Shown here: positions 21,873-32,200 of the stretch, piece after piece
Layout of the letters: every line of letters starts with the position of its first letter
Numbering within the stretch: position 1 is the stretch's first letter
DNA from: Antedon mediterranea
Lineage: Eukaryota > Echinodermata > Crinoidea > Comatulida > Antedonidae
DNA: 64,000 nucleotides
Assembly: GCF_964355755.1 (NCBI RefSeq)
Contig: NC_092672.1
Coordinates: forward strand, 35,832,501-35,896,500
Direction: 5' to 3'
Notes under the pieces: model-generated
What the model saw: the letters and a program-made list of their open reading frames with translations, nothing else
The model's database searches: none
Told to the model about the DNA's origin: nothing
Made by a program: the position numbers and the translations under genes

Positions 21873-24800
21873 CTACAGAAGTAAATGAATGTAATTTGTA
21901 CATATTCCAGTTTATCTTAAACAGATAAGTAGTAAAAAAAATGGTTACTTATTCTTTAAAATGTGTGCTATTAATATTAATTAATACTTACTCAACATCT
22001 GCCATTTTTTCCAGAAGGTGTACCCGGACATTGGCAGGAAATTCAACTGACAAAAAATAAATCCAATATAAAAAAAAACATATTAAATTCTCTGATTCCT
22101 GGTACAGGGTACAAGTTAAGCTCTGTCTACACTATAAAATTAGTTTGACGAAAAAAGTGTGATGTGGCCAAATATGGTAGTGATATGACCAAATATGGTA
22201 GTGATGTGACATCATGTCACATGAACACATCACATTTTTTTTGTCACATAAAGCTTGATAGTGTTGACAGAGCTTTACAAATGTTTTAAAACCACTTTAG
22301 GCTTTTAGAGCTAGGGTTATCATTATAGTTATTACAATACAATGAATATGATCTGAACATAATAAAAAGATCTTGATATACCTTTGTGCACATAAGTATG
22401 AACTTCTGTGAGAATATCCTGCAGAGCTAATCCTTTCAGAGTTTTTAGATTTAAAATATCTTTATTTGGATATATAAGGAAAACATTTCCCATATATCTA
22501 AACTGGTATTCTTGCCAATGTAATTTACAATTAGGTTAGGCCTTCCTTTTTTCTTTCTATAGTTTTAAAGGCCAACAACCAACACCTAAAAGAGTATTTT
22601 TCAAACGTATAGTGTAGTGTATGTGTGAACTAGGCATCTGTAAGCTTTGTCTACACTATCAAACTAGTTTGACAAAAAAAAGTGTGATGTGCCCAAATAT
22701 GGTAGTGATATGCCCAGATATGGTACTGATATGACATCATCATGTTCATATATGGACAAATCACATTTTTTTGTCACATAAAGTTTGATAGAAGATCTTA
22801 AGAACAAACAAGTTACTGGGCTGAACTCTGCTCTTCTTGAAATTTAAAGAAAATAAAGCAAAAGGATACTATTATAAGCCGACAAGAAATCTGTATTTAA
22901 CATCCAGTTCAGCATCTGTTCAATGTCTGTAGTTAGAGGGTGTCCTGTACACATGTACACATTCTCTTCATTTACAACATCATATGCCATTGACGTACTC
23001 TGAAAAAAAAAAAATATATTGCTTAATCAGTTATATTATGGATACTATATAGGTTTTATTATTTGGCAAAATATAATTTTGCTAAGTATAGTACTTGCTA
23101 TGTTACTTGGCAGAATAAATGTTGTTACTTTTGCCAATTTTAGTACATATTTAGTATTTGTTTGTTAGCATGATAGCGCCCTAATTTTCAAGTTATCATT
23201 CTCAACATTTAAGTGTATATAGGTATATTATTACAGAACATGCCTATTGTAACTTGGTTCATTAATAACTTTACAAATAAAAAAATAATAATTTGTATTC
23301 TTTTAACATGGGCCGAAATATCAACATGCGCTCTCAGTGGCAATATTTTGCCAAGTACTTCACTCAGTTTCTAAGTTCTTTCATTTTGTTTTATTTTCTT
23401 ATTTCTTTGTATTATTGAGAAAAGTGGTGCTGTAACTTGGTGGTTAATATGCTTGCCTTCCAATCCCAAGGTTTAGGGTTCAATCCTGAGCTAGTGCTAG
23501 GGTTGTAACTCATAACTCTTTCAACTCCACTCCCTAAGTCTCAAATGAGACTTAGTTTATAAGCACGATAAATTATAGGATTGTGTAACCATCCTGTAAT
23601 TGGCGAGTTACTCGCTGTTGGATGCGTATGGAAAAGAAATAAATTTCCACTTAATACAGGTGTCCCCTAACACTCTTTAATTTACGGTATTTTGTCCCTT
23701 TTGTATTGTTTCAAGTTTTTTTTTACAGATTTTATGATCTAATACATGACAATAGCAATTAAAAAAGGAAAAAATAACGCTTTCAACCAATCCTACTAGT
23801 GTGATGTCGACTACTAAATGCAATTAATAATCTAACATCCATTCATCCATATCTACAGTAACCATTTTATTACAGTAGTACTTCTTCTTTGATTTACCTG
23901 TAGCATGTTCAGTGATTTCCTCATATCTCCAGTTGCTAAAGTAATTAAAGCTGTCATTCCGTCCTCTGTTACTTCAACTCTGAAACCACAAAAAACAAAT
24001 TGTACAGTGTAAATAATTAACACACCTTATCAATTAACTAACACCCTTCACATTGGTGCTGTACACTGGGGTGCTATTTGCATAATGTACAGGTGGCTCA
24101 TATATCATGCAAATGCAACCTACCTTTCTTCGTTGATGACATGTCGGAGCCTAGGTATCATCTGGTCTTGATCAAGCGGTCCAAATCTAAATCTAGTACA
24201 CCTGGACTGAAGCGCTGGAATAATCTTCGACAGATAGTTACAAATCATACAGAAACGAACATTTTCTGTGTATTTTTCTATTACTGTTGAAGGAAAACAA
24301 TGGAATTGATTATATTGCATTGAGGGAGAGCAGTAGAACTTGAGAATTTGAGACACCTCTATTCAGGGGACACCTTGATTTAGAGGGAACCTAGATTCAA
24401 GGAGCACTTTCCTGTAAATGAATAAGGAGTAATATATTTTAACACTACAGGTTTCCCCTTAATACTGTATATCAATTAGTATTGGAATAAAAGCAAATTG
24501 GAAGAGACACACAGTATACACAGTCAGATGATGATTTTGGCAATATTAAGCCTTGTCTACACTATCAAATAATGTAGACAGATCTTTATTCTGCTATTGA
24601 TACAAAACATCTGGATCATCTACATTTATCCATTCTTACTAACCTCGTCTGAGGGCATTCTGAGCGTCATTTGTCATAGCATCTGCTTCGTCTAGGATCA
24701 CAAGTTTGAAGCCTGACCTGAAGATCGTCCTCGTGCTGGAAAAGCTAAGAATAGGTCCTCTAACGATACCTATACCTCTGTCATCTGATGCATTTAACTA

Positions 24801-27800
24801 AAAACAAAACAATAGAATTCTTTAGTATTACTATTTAAAGCTCTGTCTACAATATTTTTAAAAAATTATCATTTTAGGCAAATTATCAAGGATAACCACA
24901 AGTGAATGAATTCACTATCCTTCTCAAAGGTGGCAATCCTGTTCACTATCAAACTAGCTTGAAAAAAAAGTGTGGTGTGCTTAAATATGGTAGTGACATA
25001 CCTACACATGGTAGTGATATGACATCATCATGTCCATATATGGGCACATCACATTTTTGTCACATAAAGTTTGATAGTGTAGACAGGGCTTTAGACTGCC
25101 TCTATTGAGGGAAATAAGTTTACTGCAAAATATAAATGCTGCCCTCATATATTAGTTTATTACATTTTCACTGAACACTTTCCGCATTTCACCACATTCT
25201 ATTGTCTTTACTTAAATATTGCTATCTTATTTATTTGCCATGGTTTTACCTCTAGAACCATTGAAGTGAATTCCTTCGGCGAGTACAGTTGTTTTGCACA
25301 TGCTAGAATGGTTGATGTTTTTCCGGTACCAGGAGGGCCATAAAATAAAAGATGCGGCAGACGATCCGCTTTCATAAACTTATTAACTAAAAATAGAAGA
25401 TAAAAACAGTTTAATTTTAAATTAAATACATGAAGTTTGCAATTATAGATTTTAAAAAACCTCAAAATGAAACAAAATGAATTTTCAAACCTCTGAAATT
25501 TTACATAATGCATATTTGTGTATCATTGTAATATTTTATGATTTATCCCAAGGAATATAATAAACTTTAAATGAGTGCACAAAACATATATGGAAATTGA
25601 AAGCTGTTGCTGAGTGAGGGCTGTGGAGAGGGTATGGTACAGGATATTTATATATAATGCACTTGTCAATTGTATGACCCACTATACGACCCCCGGGAGA
25701 GGTGCGTCATTTGTCCGATGTGCGTCATACTTTTGAATACCATGACGCACCCGTGCGTCAAAAAGGTGACTTACCTTTAGGTGACCATGACGCACCCATT
25801 TTGACGCACTGTGACCATGTTGTTTATGATATGGTGGGTGGTAAAGTGACGGACATTGACACACCTTGTTCATTGATGTGACGTACCATCTAGGTTTTTT
25901 GACACACCCCTGCGTCAGTAATTATTTGTAAATGACGCACCCATGACGCACCTCTCCCGGGGGGATGCTAGTCAAGTCGCCCCATCGCAAAGTCGCCCCA
26001 TACAAAGTCGCCCCTTACACAGTCGCCCCATCGCAAAGTCGCCCCAAAACAAAGTCGCCCCGACACAGTCGCCCTATCGCAAAGTCGCCCCATCGCAAAG
26101 TCGCCCCAACGCAAAGTCGCTCCATCGCAAAGTCGCCCCATCACAAAGTCGCCCTATTGCAAAGTCGCCCCAAAACGTTAAAAAATAGTTTACAAGTGCG
26201 TAAAATGTTGCAATGATACACAAAATAACACAGAACGTGTAGGCATAAAAGGGGAAGCCCCGCCATGTAGTCTTAGGTCACACGATCGGCACGCACCCCC
26301 ATATCAGAGAGGAAGCCCCCGACTAATCACTCCGCGGTCGCACTCCGCCGTTGCCGTTGTCGCACTCTATATACAACGCACCATCTGAACCCCGCCGGAG
26401 TTTTACGATGATATCAGTCGCGTTCGAAATCGGTCGCGATAAAATGATGTTATACGATCTAGATTATTTTTACTTTGGTCGATGAATATTTATTATTATT
26501 ATTAGGCCTATATTAATAATTGATTTTTGTTTTTATTTTACAGGTCAGTATGATGAGAAAGATGTGTGGCTTAAAAAATGACAATTTGTAAACATAGTTT
26601 AAGATATAGTATTATCCAGCATAATGTCATTTAACAGTACATAGTACGTACTTATTTAAATGTGAAATATTTTATAGGAAACGTAGGCTACGTCTGTGTC
26701 TTTTATTTTATATGCAACAAATGACGTAAAACAATTTATTTATAAACATTCAGTTTACTATTATATACATAGTATTACAGTGAACATTGATTGTAAGACT
26801 CCTGGAAAGGCAATCCCATCATTATATCAATTATAAAATTGCATCATATCACCACTATAATGTCGTAAATGATAACGTGCGTGTGTGTATTTGTCGTACG
26901 TCCGTGTACGTATTATTCCGTGCCTCTTTACTGTCTTGTTTAATTTAAAATTAAATAAACACCCGATATGAGGATACTTATTAGGCATTATAATTAGAAT
27001 GTTCTATAACCAAAAGGATTGAAAAGAATTGGCGACTCGCCATCTGAAACATTCTCTGAATCCAATCGGAGCTGCGCCTTCTGGTATCTGTTTCCTCACA
27101 GCTGCTACGTCTTTCTGCTGACCGTCGGGGATTCCCCTTTTTAAAAAACACGCACACGATACTGTACGATGGTTTTTCCATGGTCAAAATGTCGCGTTTT
27201 AATTTTACTAATACCTGCATGTAAAACAATCACATCGGCGATGAAATCCCCTTTTTTTTCTTCATTTTGAAAAGTCATTATAAAATTAAGACACATAACT
27301 TGTCAATAAATGCAAAATGATCAATAAGTAGCCTATAACACTATACGAAGGCCTACTACACATTTATACATTTATTATAGGCCTATTATCCTAAAAAAAT
27401 AGCTGGTATCCACGCGTAGGTTGAAGAAAGATTCGTAATTGTGGCTCTGGTAACTAATTTTAAAATCATATTAAATTAACATTTTCGAAACTATAAATCA
27501 GGGATAATCTTTTTAGGGACTATTTTTTTAAATGATTTTTAAAAAGCACATCACTCCATTAAAACCTGTAAAATAAAAATTAAAACACAAATTATGTATA
27601 TAATAGGATAAACATTATAATGTATACGATATTTAGCGCGACCAAAGTAACAACGCAATCGATATCAAACGCACCCAATATGATTAAAACCGATAAAAAC
27701 TCCGGCGGGGTTTCCCCATCTTCAGATGGTGCGTTGTAGAGTGCGACAACGGCAACGGCGGAGTAATTACGGGGGTTTCCCTCTCATGGTAAGCTAGCAC

Positions 27801-28744
27801 GTTAGTGCGACCGCGGAGTGATTAGTCGGGGGCTTCCTCTCTGATATGGGGGTGCGTGCCGATCGTGTGACCTGAGACTACATGGCGGGGCTTCCCCTTT
27901 AATATGCCTACACGTTCTGTGTTATTTTGTGTATCATTGCAACATTTTACGCACTTGTAAACTATTTTTTGACGTTTTGGGGCGACTTTGCGATGGGGCG
28001 ACTTTGCGATGGGGCGACTTTGCGATGGGGCGACTTTGCGATGGGGCGACTTTGCGATGGGGCGACTGTGCCGGGGCGACTTTGTTTTGGGGCGACTTTG
28101 CGATGGGGCGACTTTGTATTGGGCGACTTTGTATGGGGCGACTTTGCGATGGGGCGACTTGACTGGATCCCTCCCGGGGGTCGTATAGTGGGTCATACAA
28201 TTGACAAGTGCATAACTTTGGGCTAAATTAAAATGTCCAAGACTGAAAATCACCTACTTGTATTGATAATATCTGTGTGTGCAATAAGCTCTTCTAACTT
28301 GTTAGGTCTGTACTTCTCTACCCTGTAAAACAATTTTGATAAAAAAAAAGTTAATATTATTATTAACATAATATAAGCCAGCAGGCCCCTCCTCTAGTAG
28401 GCTAGGCCTACTAGACTCATAGGCCCTAGTCCAGTATTTTATTTGATTGCTATCAATTATGATATTATGACTTTTAAATAGTGTAATATTGTACATGGCA
28501 AGAAAGAAACATTGCAAGACCTAGGCCTAGTAAATAGGTCAAAGATCCCATGTATAGCGGCTGTCATGTGGATTCTGCCCGAGTAGCCTGTCTGAAAAGA
28601 CACGCACATGCAAGCTGGACAGGCCTAAAACTAGGCTAGGCCCCTAGCTAGGTCCTAAAACAGCTTCAGCATCAAAAACATTAGCTATCCAGCAGCTCAA
28701 TAAACCTACCATGGTAAATTAGTAGAAGTAGCCTCCTTAGACAT
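21776..28744 (-). CDS. RFC5: RFC5, replication factor C small subunit, complete gene (10 exons)
   Basis: RFC5 is the 36-kDa AAA+ subunit of the clamp loader that opens PCNA and places it on primed DNA in the nucleus. Exons from the 5' end: 28710-28744, 28258-28322, 25250-25386, 24644-24797, 24124-24283, 23898-23979, 22870-22999, 22382-22459, 21992-22046, 21776-21872. All are GT-AG with matching phases, 993 bp, 330 aa (human 340). Motifs: LPWVEKYRP (RFC box II, residues 10-18), Walker [10 protein letters not shown] (50-58), Walker B LVILDEAD (111-118), sensor 1 ICNYLSK (144-150), the arginine-finger SRC (157-159) in [13 protein letters not shown], and sensor 2 GDMRKSL. These match RFC5 best among the small subunits ([35 protein letters not shown]). 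It is divergently paired with KSR. Confidence 0.96.
21992..22046 (-). CDS. RFC5: RFC5 exon 9
   Basis: Encodes [19 protein letters not shown] between TTTTTTGTCAG and GA|GTAAGT. It is part of the C-terminal collar domain. Confidence 0.93.
22119..22274. mobile_element. MITE family A with TTA duplication
   Basis: AGCTCTGTCTACACTAT to TGACAGAGCT, flanked by TTA (22116-22118, 22275-22277). The internal AAATATGGTAGTGATATGACC unit is present twice. It lies in RFC5 intron 8. Confidence 0.82.
22382..22459 (-). CDS. RFC5: RFC5 exon 8
   Basis: Encodes [20 protein letters not shown] plus TYVHK. The acceptor (CCAAATAAAG) has a weak pyrimidine tract, but phase and homology fix it. Confidence 0.9.
22642..22800. 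mobile_element. MITE family A copy
   Basis: AAGCTTTGTCTACACTATCA start and a long hairpin body with two ATATGGTA units. The right end is eroded after AAGTTTGATAGA. It lies in RFC5 intron 7. Confidence 0.72.
22870..22999 (-). CDS. RFC5: RFC5 exon 7
   Basis: Encodes [20 protein letters not shown] and [18 protein letters not shown]. Long T-run acceptor; donor A|GTATCC. Confidence 0.93.
23424..23650 (+). mobile_element. tRNA-derived SINE, family B
   Basis: GTGCTGTAACTTGGTGGTTA head, GGGTTCAATCCTGAG box B, and the tail ATCCTGTAATTGGCGAGTTA shared with 4094-4320 and 63915-63985. It ends in AAAAGAAATAAA. It lies in RFC5 intron 6. Confidence 0.78.
23898..23979 (-). CDS. RFC5: RFC5 exon 6
   Basis: Encodes [20 protein letters not shown] and KSLNMLQ. 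The [11 protein letters not shown] is the sensor-2 helix. Confidence 0.94.
24124..24283 (-). CDS. RFC5: RFC5 exon 5
   Basis: Encodes [20 protein letters not shown] through RHVINEE. It includes sensor 1 and the SRC arginine finger that acts on the neighbouring subunit's ATP. Confidence 0.95.
24547..24587. mobile_element. Minimal solo copy of MITE family A
   Basis: Only the two terminal segments remain: TAAGCCTTGTCTACACTATC joined almost directly to AATGTAGACAGATCTTT. The hairpin body is gone. Confidence 0.65.
24644..24797 (-). CDS. RFC5: RFC5 exon 4
   Basis: Encodes [20 protein letters not shown] through the Walker [11 protein letters not shown] to NALRR. It uses GTTAGT as donor. Confidence 0.95.
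24838..25092. mobile_element. MITE family A copy with internal insertion
   Basis: AAGCTCTGTCTACAATA left end and TAGTGTAGACAGGGCTTTA right end. About 90 bp of unrelated sequence interrupts the left arm. It lies in RFC5 intron 3. Confidence 0.7.
25250..25386 (-). CDS. RFC5: RFC5 exon 3
   Basis: Encodes [20 protein letters not shown] through SMVLE, with the Walker A loop GPPGTGKTS. Acceptor TCTATTTTTAG, donor GAG|GTAAAA. Confidence 0.96.
25657..28213. mobile_element. 2.6-kb foldback (TU-like) transposon with tandem-repeat arms
   Basis: The two ends carry the same terminal segment in inverse orientation (ATGCACTTGTCAATTGTATG at 25657; its complement ends at 28213), followed by ACCCACTATACGACCCCCGG. 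Each arm continues into about 12-13 tandem 14-16-base units (AGTCGCCCCATCGCAA and variants; left 25976-26185, right 27970-28160). Each arm then has an inner inverted segment of roughly 300 bp (left about 26170-26410, right about 27690-27970). The unit variants occur in the same order in both arms. The middle (26460-27640) has no recognisable transposase. This architecture is that of foldback elements such as sea urchin TU and Drosophila FB. A direct target repeat was not found. It sits in RFC5 intron 2. Confidence 0.85.
25690..25964. mobile_element. MITE nested in the left arm of the foldback element
   Basis: GAGAGGTGCGTCAT and ATGACGCACCTCTC form inverted ends around about 250 bp rich in GACGCAC/GTGCGTC words. 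The right arm of the host element lacks this insert, which shows it arrived later. The surrounding CCCCCGGGAG is partly repeated at the right junction. Confidence 0.75.
28258..28322 (-). CDS. RFC5: RFC5 exon 2
   Basis: Encodes [20 protein letters not shown] after completing the Trp codon shared with exon 1. Acceptor GTTTTACAG, donor A|GTAGGT. Confidence 0.95.
28710..28744 (-). CDS. RFC5: RFC5 exon 1 (start)
   Basis: ATG at 28744 gives [11 protein letters not shown] plus two bases of the Trp codon before GTAGGT. The junction rebuilds the conserved NLPWVEKYRP, which fixes this otherwise very short exon. Confidence 0.9.
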
Positions 28745-29040
28745 AATTAACACGATAGTAACATGGAAATAAAAATGTAAACAACTCTAAAATTTCGCGC
28801 CACTTCTAAAATGGGTCACCTTTTTGGAAAGGGCAGATAAATTTAAAGATGACGTCAAAGTTTGCAGTAGTCACGTGATTAATCAATGCATCGTAGTTCC
28901 AACAAAAAATGTCTGCCTGCACTTAGCCTGGGAGAATGGGAAGAAGTTGGATATTAAACATTGATGCTTCTTTACTTTTAGTTCCTTTAGTTTGGACAAT
29001 TTTTCAAAGATCTGGAAACCATTTATAGCAAGCTTTGTAT
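28745..29040. promoter_or_regulatory. Bidirectional RFC5/KSR promoter
   Basis: Only 296 bp separate the two divergent start codons. It contains TTTCGCGCCA (28793-28802), an E2F site about 50 bp upstream of the RFC5 ATG, as expected for an S-phase gene. A perfect CRE TGACGTCA lies at 28850-28857, and a TCACGTGA E-box at 28871-28878. There is no TATA box at a standard position. Both 5'UTRs must lie in this interval unless upstream non-coding exons exist. Confidence 0.75.
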
Positions 29041-29220
29041 ATGGTTGTGAAAATGTCCGAAAACGGGCTTCCTTCGGGGGATAAAGCCCTCGCGAATTTG
29101 AGGGACATACAATTTTTGATCGACCAGCGGATTTCTCATCTGCAGAAGCTGCGGGACCTGGGCCAGACTCATCAGTCGATTTCGAATGATTGGACCCCGC
29201 AGGAAATTCGGACAGCCGAG
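29041..29220 (+). CDS. KSR: KSR exon 1
   Basis: Starts at ATG 29041 (a second in-frame ATG at 29053 has A at -3 and may be preferred). Encodes the predicted coiled-coil half of CA1 (ALANLRDIQFLIDQRISHLQ) and ends in phase 0 at GAG|GTAAGG. Confidence 0.88.
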
Positions 29221-32200
29221 GTAAGGCCTAGCGTTGCAAAATATTTAAAATATAAAAATGTTTAATCAAAATAAGACTTAGTAGTTGAATAGTTTATTCT
29301 TTTAGGCTAGCCTATATTAGTATTTTAGGCTTCCAAATAGGCTAGGTAGGTAGGTAAGAAATAGATAGGAGGCTACAGTCAATTTAGTAAGTTAGGAAAG
29401 AGGGGAGGGCCTAGGATAGGCGAGGCTACTAGGCCTATTTTATATTTATTATTAATTGTTGATACAGTATTCTACTCTCTCTAGGCCTGGGTAGTAGGCC
29501 CTAGCTAGCTAGGCCAACTGGTTATTACAGTATTGTAGTTAGATCTGATACAGTAAACAAAACAAAAAAGGGTTGAGTCATGTATTGTAATTTGTATATA
29601 AAAATTAAAAAGATCACTTCCTAGTTAACTTTCAGTAAATAAATACAATAACAAGTTGATAGTGTCTGTATACAACAAAGGTTTTCATTTCAATCAGAAT
29701 TAATATTGTATTGAGTTTATTTTAATATTTTTGACTTAGTAAAGCGTCTTTCACACCTGTTCCGGTCCGGCTCCAGTTCAAGCTCGCGTCAGATTGCGCG
29801 TAAAACATTAGCGACTTTTTGTTTTCACGGTGCAACATACGGATACGTCACATATCAAGTAAAAATATTGGCGGATAGCCGCGTGGAGTGCATCATGAAA
29901 ACGAAACATTGTTATGTGATTTGATTTGCCGAACTGCAGTAGGTGTGAAAGAGGCTTAAAGAAGTGTTTATGGTGCAATTATTTTAAATACATTTTTTGT
30001 TTATGTTACATAAAGTCTGTAGTTCGAAAATTTAGCCGTAAAAATGCAATTAAAATCAATCCAGTTTCACTTAATTCTTTAAGCATCACTTACAATAAAA
30101 AAACATTATTTTATCTGCAAAGTTCAAGTCTGTAGTAACCAAAGTTGTTAAAGTTGTGTTCTCTTTGTAGCGTGCATGTAACCCCATGGTTTTGTGTAGG
30201 CCAACACTAACAGCTGGAATAAGACTTGCGAGATTTGTAATGATCTGGTATAAATTATAAGTATTGTACTATAAACATTTGATTGTTTATTTAACGCTAT
30301 GTTACTGTAGTTTAAACAAAGAAGGGAAACAACCTAAAAAACCAATTCACTGAGTACTGTAAATATGAAGAAATTGGTATTATAAACACTTTTCTTGACT
30401 ACTTTTAAAAATGCCTGAATTGTTGCTTTACCTCGCACATAATGCTACTACCCAGGCCAACTACAATTGTATTGTACAGTACAGTACATGCACTGTGCTT
30501 TGCTATGAAACCTAAGTACTGTAGTGTAAGAAAGATTACATCTGCTTAAAAAAAAAAAAAAAAAAAAAAATTCTGATGCTACAGTATTTATTGTGTTGTG
30601 TTACCTTGTGATGTTCACTTAAATAATGTACTCTGTTGAACCCTAATAGAAAATGGTCATGTGACTAATAATGTATCATCAATTCAATGGAAGTAAAGGT
30701 TATATTCAACTTAGTACCTTTTATCTTTTCACCTGCAGAGAACTCTTATATAAACAGTGTTTGACACGTATGTTGAAATATTGAATAAAACTGAATTGTG
30801 TATGGTATCTAAAGCTTTGTCTATACTATTAAAATAGTTTGAGAAAAAAAGTGTGATGTGCCCAACTATGGTAGTGATATGACATCATCATCATAATACA
30901 TACACAGTACTGTACATTAGATATAATATTTAATCTGTTGGTGTTTCTGAGAACGCTACCAATATTTAAAATAATGTTTTTTTGTTTTCATTATGGGATT
31001 TTAAAGTACTTTTTTTGAAAATTAGTCTCTAATTTGAGCGTTTTTGTTTATAAAAAAATGTAATTGAGGTTAATCATAGATGAATACAATGGTTTTACAA
31101 TAGTAGTAATATGTAAATTAAGCAGCTATATAATACTGGATAGTAATCCTTCAATGTCCCTCTGGCATAATACCAACTGTGAAACAATGAAAAAATTAGG
31201 AAATCAAGAACAATATTTAGTAATTGTCATAACCACGTAATGGAGTGACTTCATTTTTTTCTCAATAAACTCCCCAATGGATCTGTTTGTGGACCCTGGG
31301 CTTACCAAGTATTCTGTAATATATCTTACACTAAATATCAATAGAAAATTATGAAATTTGTGTAGTACTCATGAACTTAATCATGAATTAACATCTACAG
31401 TACATTTTCGGCTTCCTTTCACATTTAGCCTCATGTCAACAGTGAGTGTTACTTGTAGCACTCATCTAAGAAACCTCTGTTGGTACTATATAGTTCATTG
31501 AATGTGAATGGTTTTTTGGCACCTACTCTACCCCACTGTAACTTGTTGGCACCTACTCTACCCCACTGTAACTTGTTGGCACCTACTCTACCCCACTGTA
31601 ACTTGTTGGCACCTACTCTACCCCACTGTAACTTGTTGGCACCTACTCTACCCCACTGTAACTTGTTGGCACCTACTCTACCCCACTGTAACTTGTTGGC
31701 ACCTACTCTACCCACTGTAACTTGTTGGCACCTACTCTACCCCACTGTAACTTGTTGGCACCTACTCTACCCCACTGTAACTTGTTGGCACCTACTCTAC
31801 CCACTGTAACTTGTTGGCACCTACTCTACCCACTGTAACTTGTTGGCACCTACTCTACCCCACTGTAACTTGTTGGCACCTACTCTACCCACTGTAACTT
31901 GTTGGCACCTACTCTACCCACTGTAACTTGTTGGCACCTACTCTACCCACTGTAACTTGTTGGCACCTACTCTACCCACTGTAACTTGTTGGCACCTACT
32001 CTACCCACTGTAACTTGTTGGCACCTACTCTACCCACTGTAACTTGTTGGCACCTACTCTACCCACTGTAACTTGTTGGCACCTACTCTACCCACTGTAA
32101 CTTGTTGGCACCTACTCTACCCCACTGTAACTTGTTGGCACCTACTCTACCCACTGTAACTTGTTGGCACCTACTCTACCCACTGTAACTTGTTGGCACC

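Noticed and set aside
25943-28253. Open frames with [15 protein letters not shown]-like or [13 protein letters not shown]-like repeats
   Set aside because: They are translations of the tandem units in the foldback arms on both strands, and no domain is recognisable.
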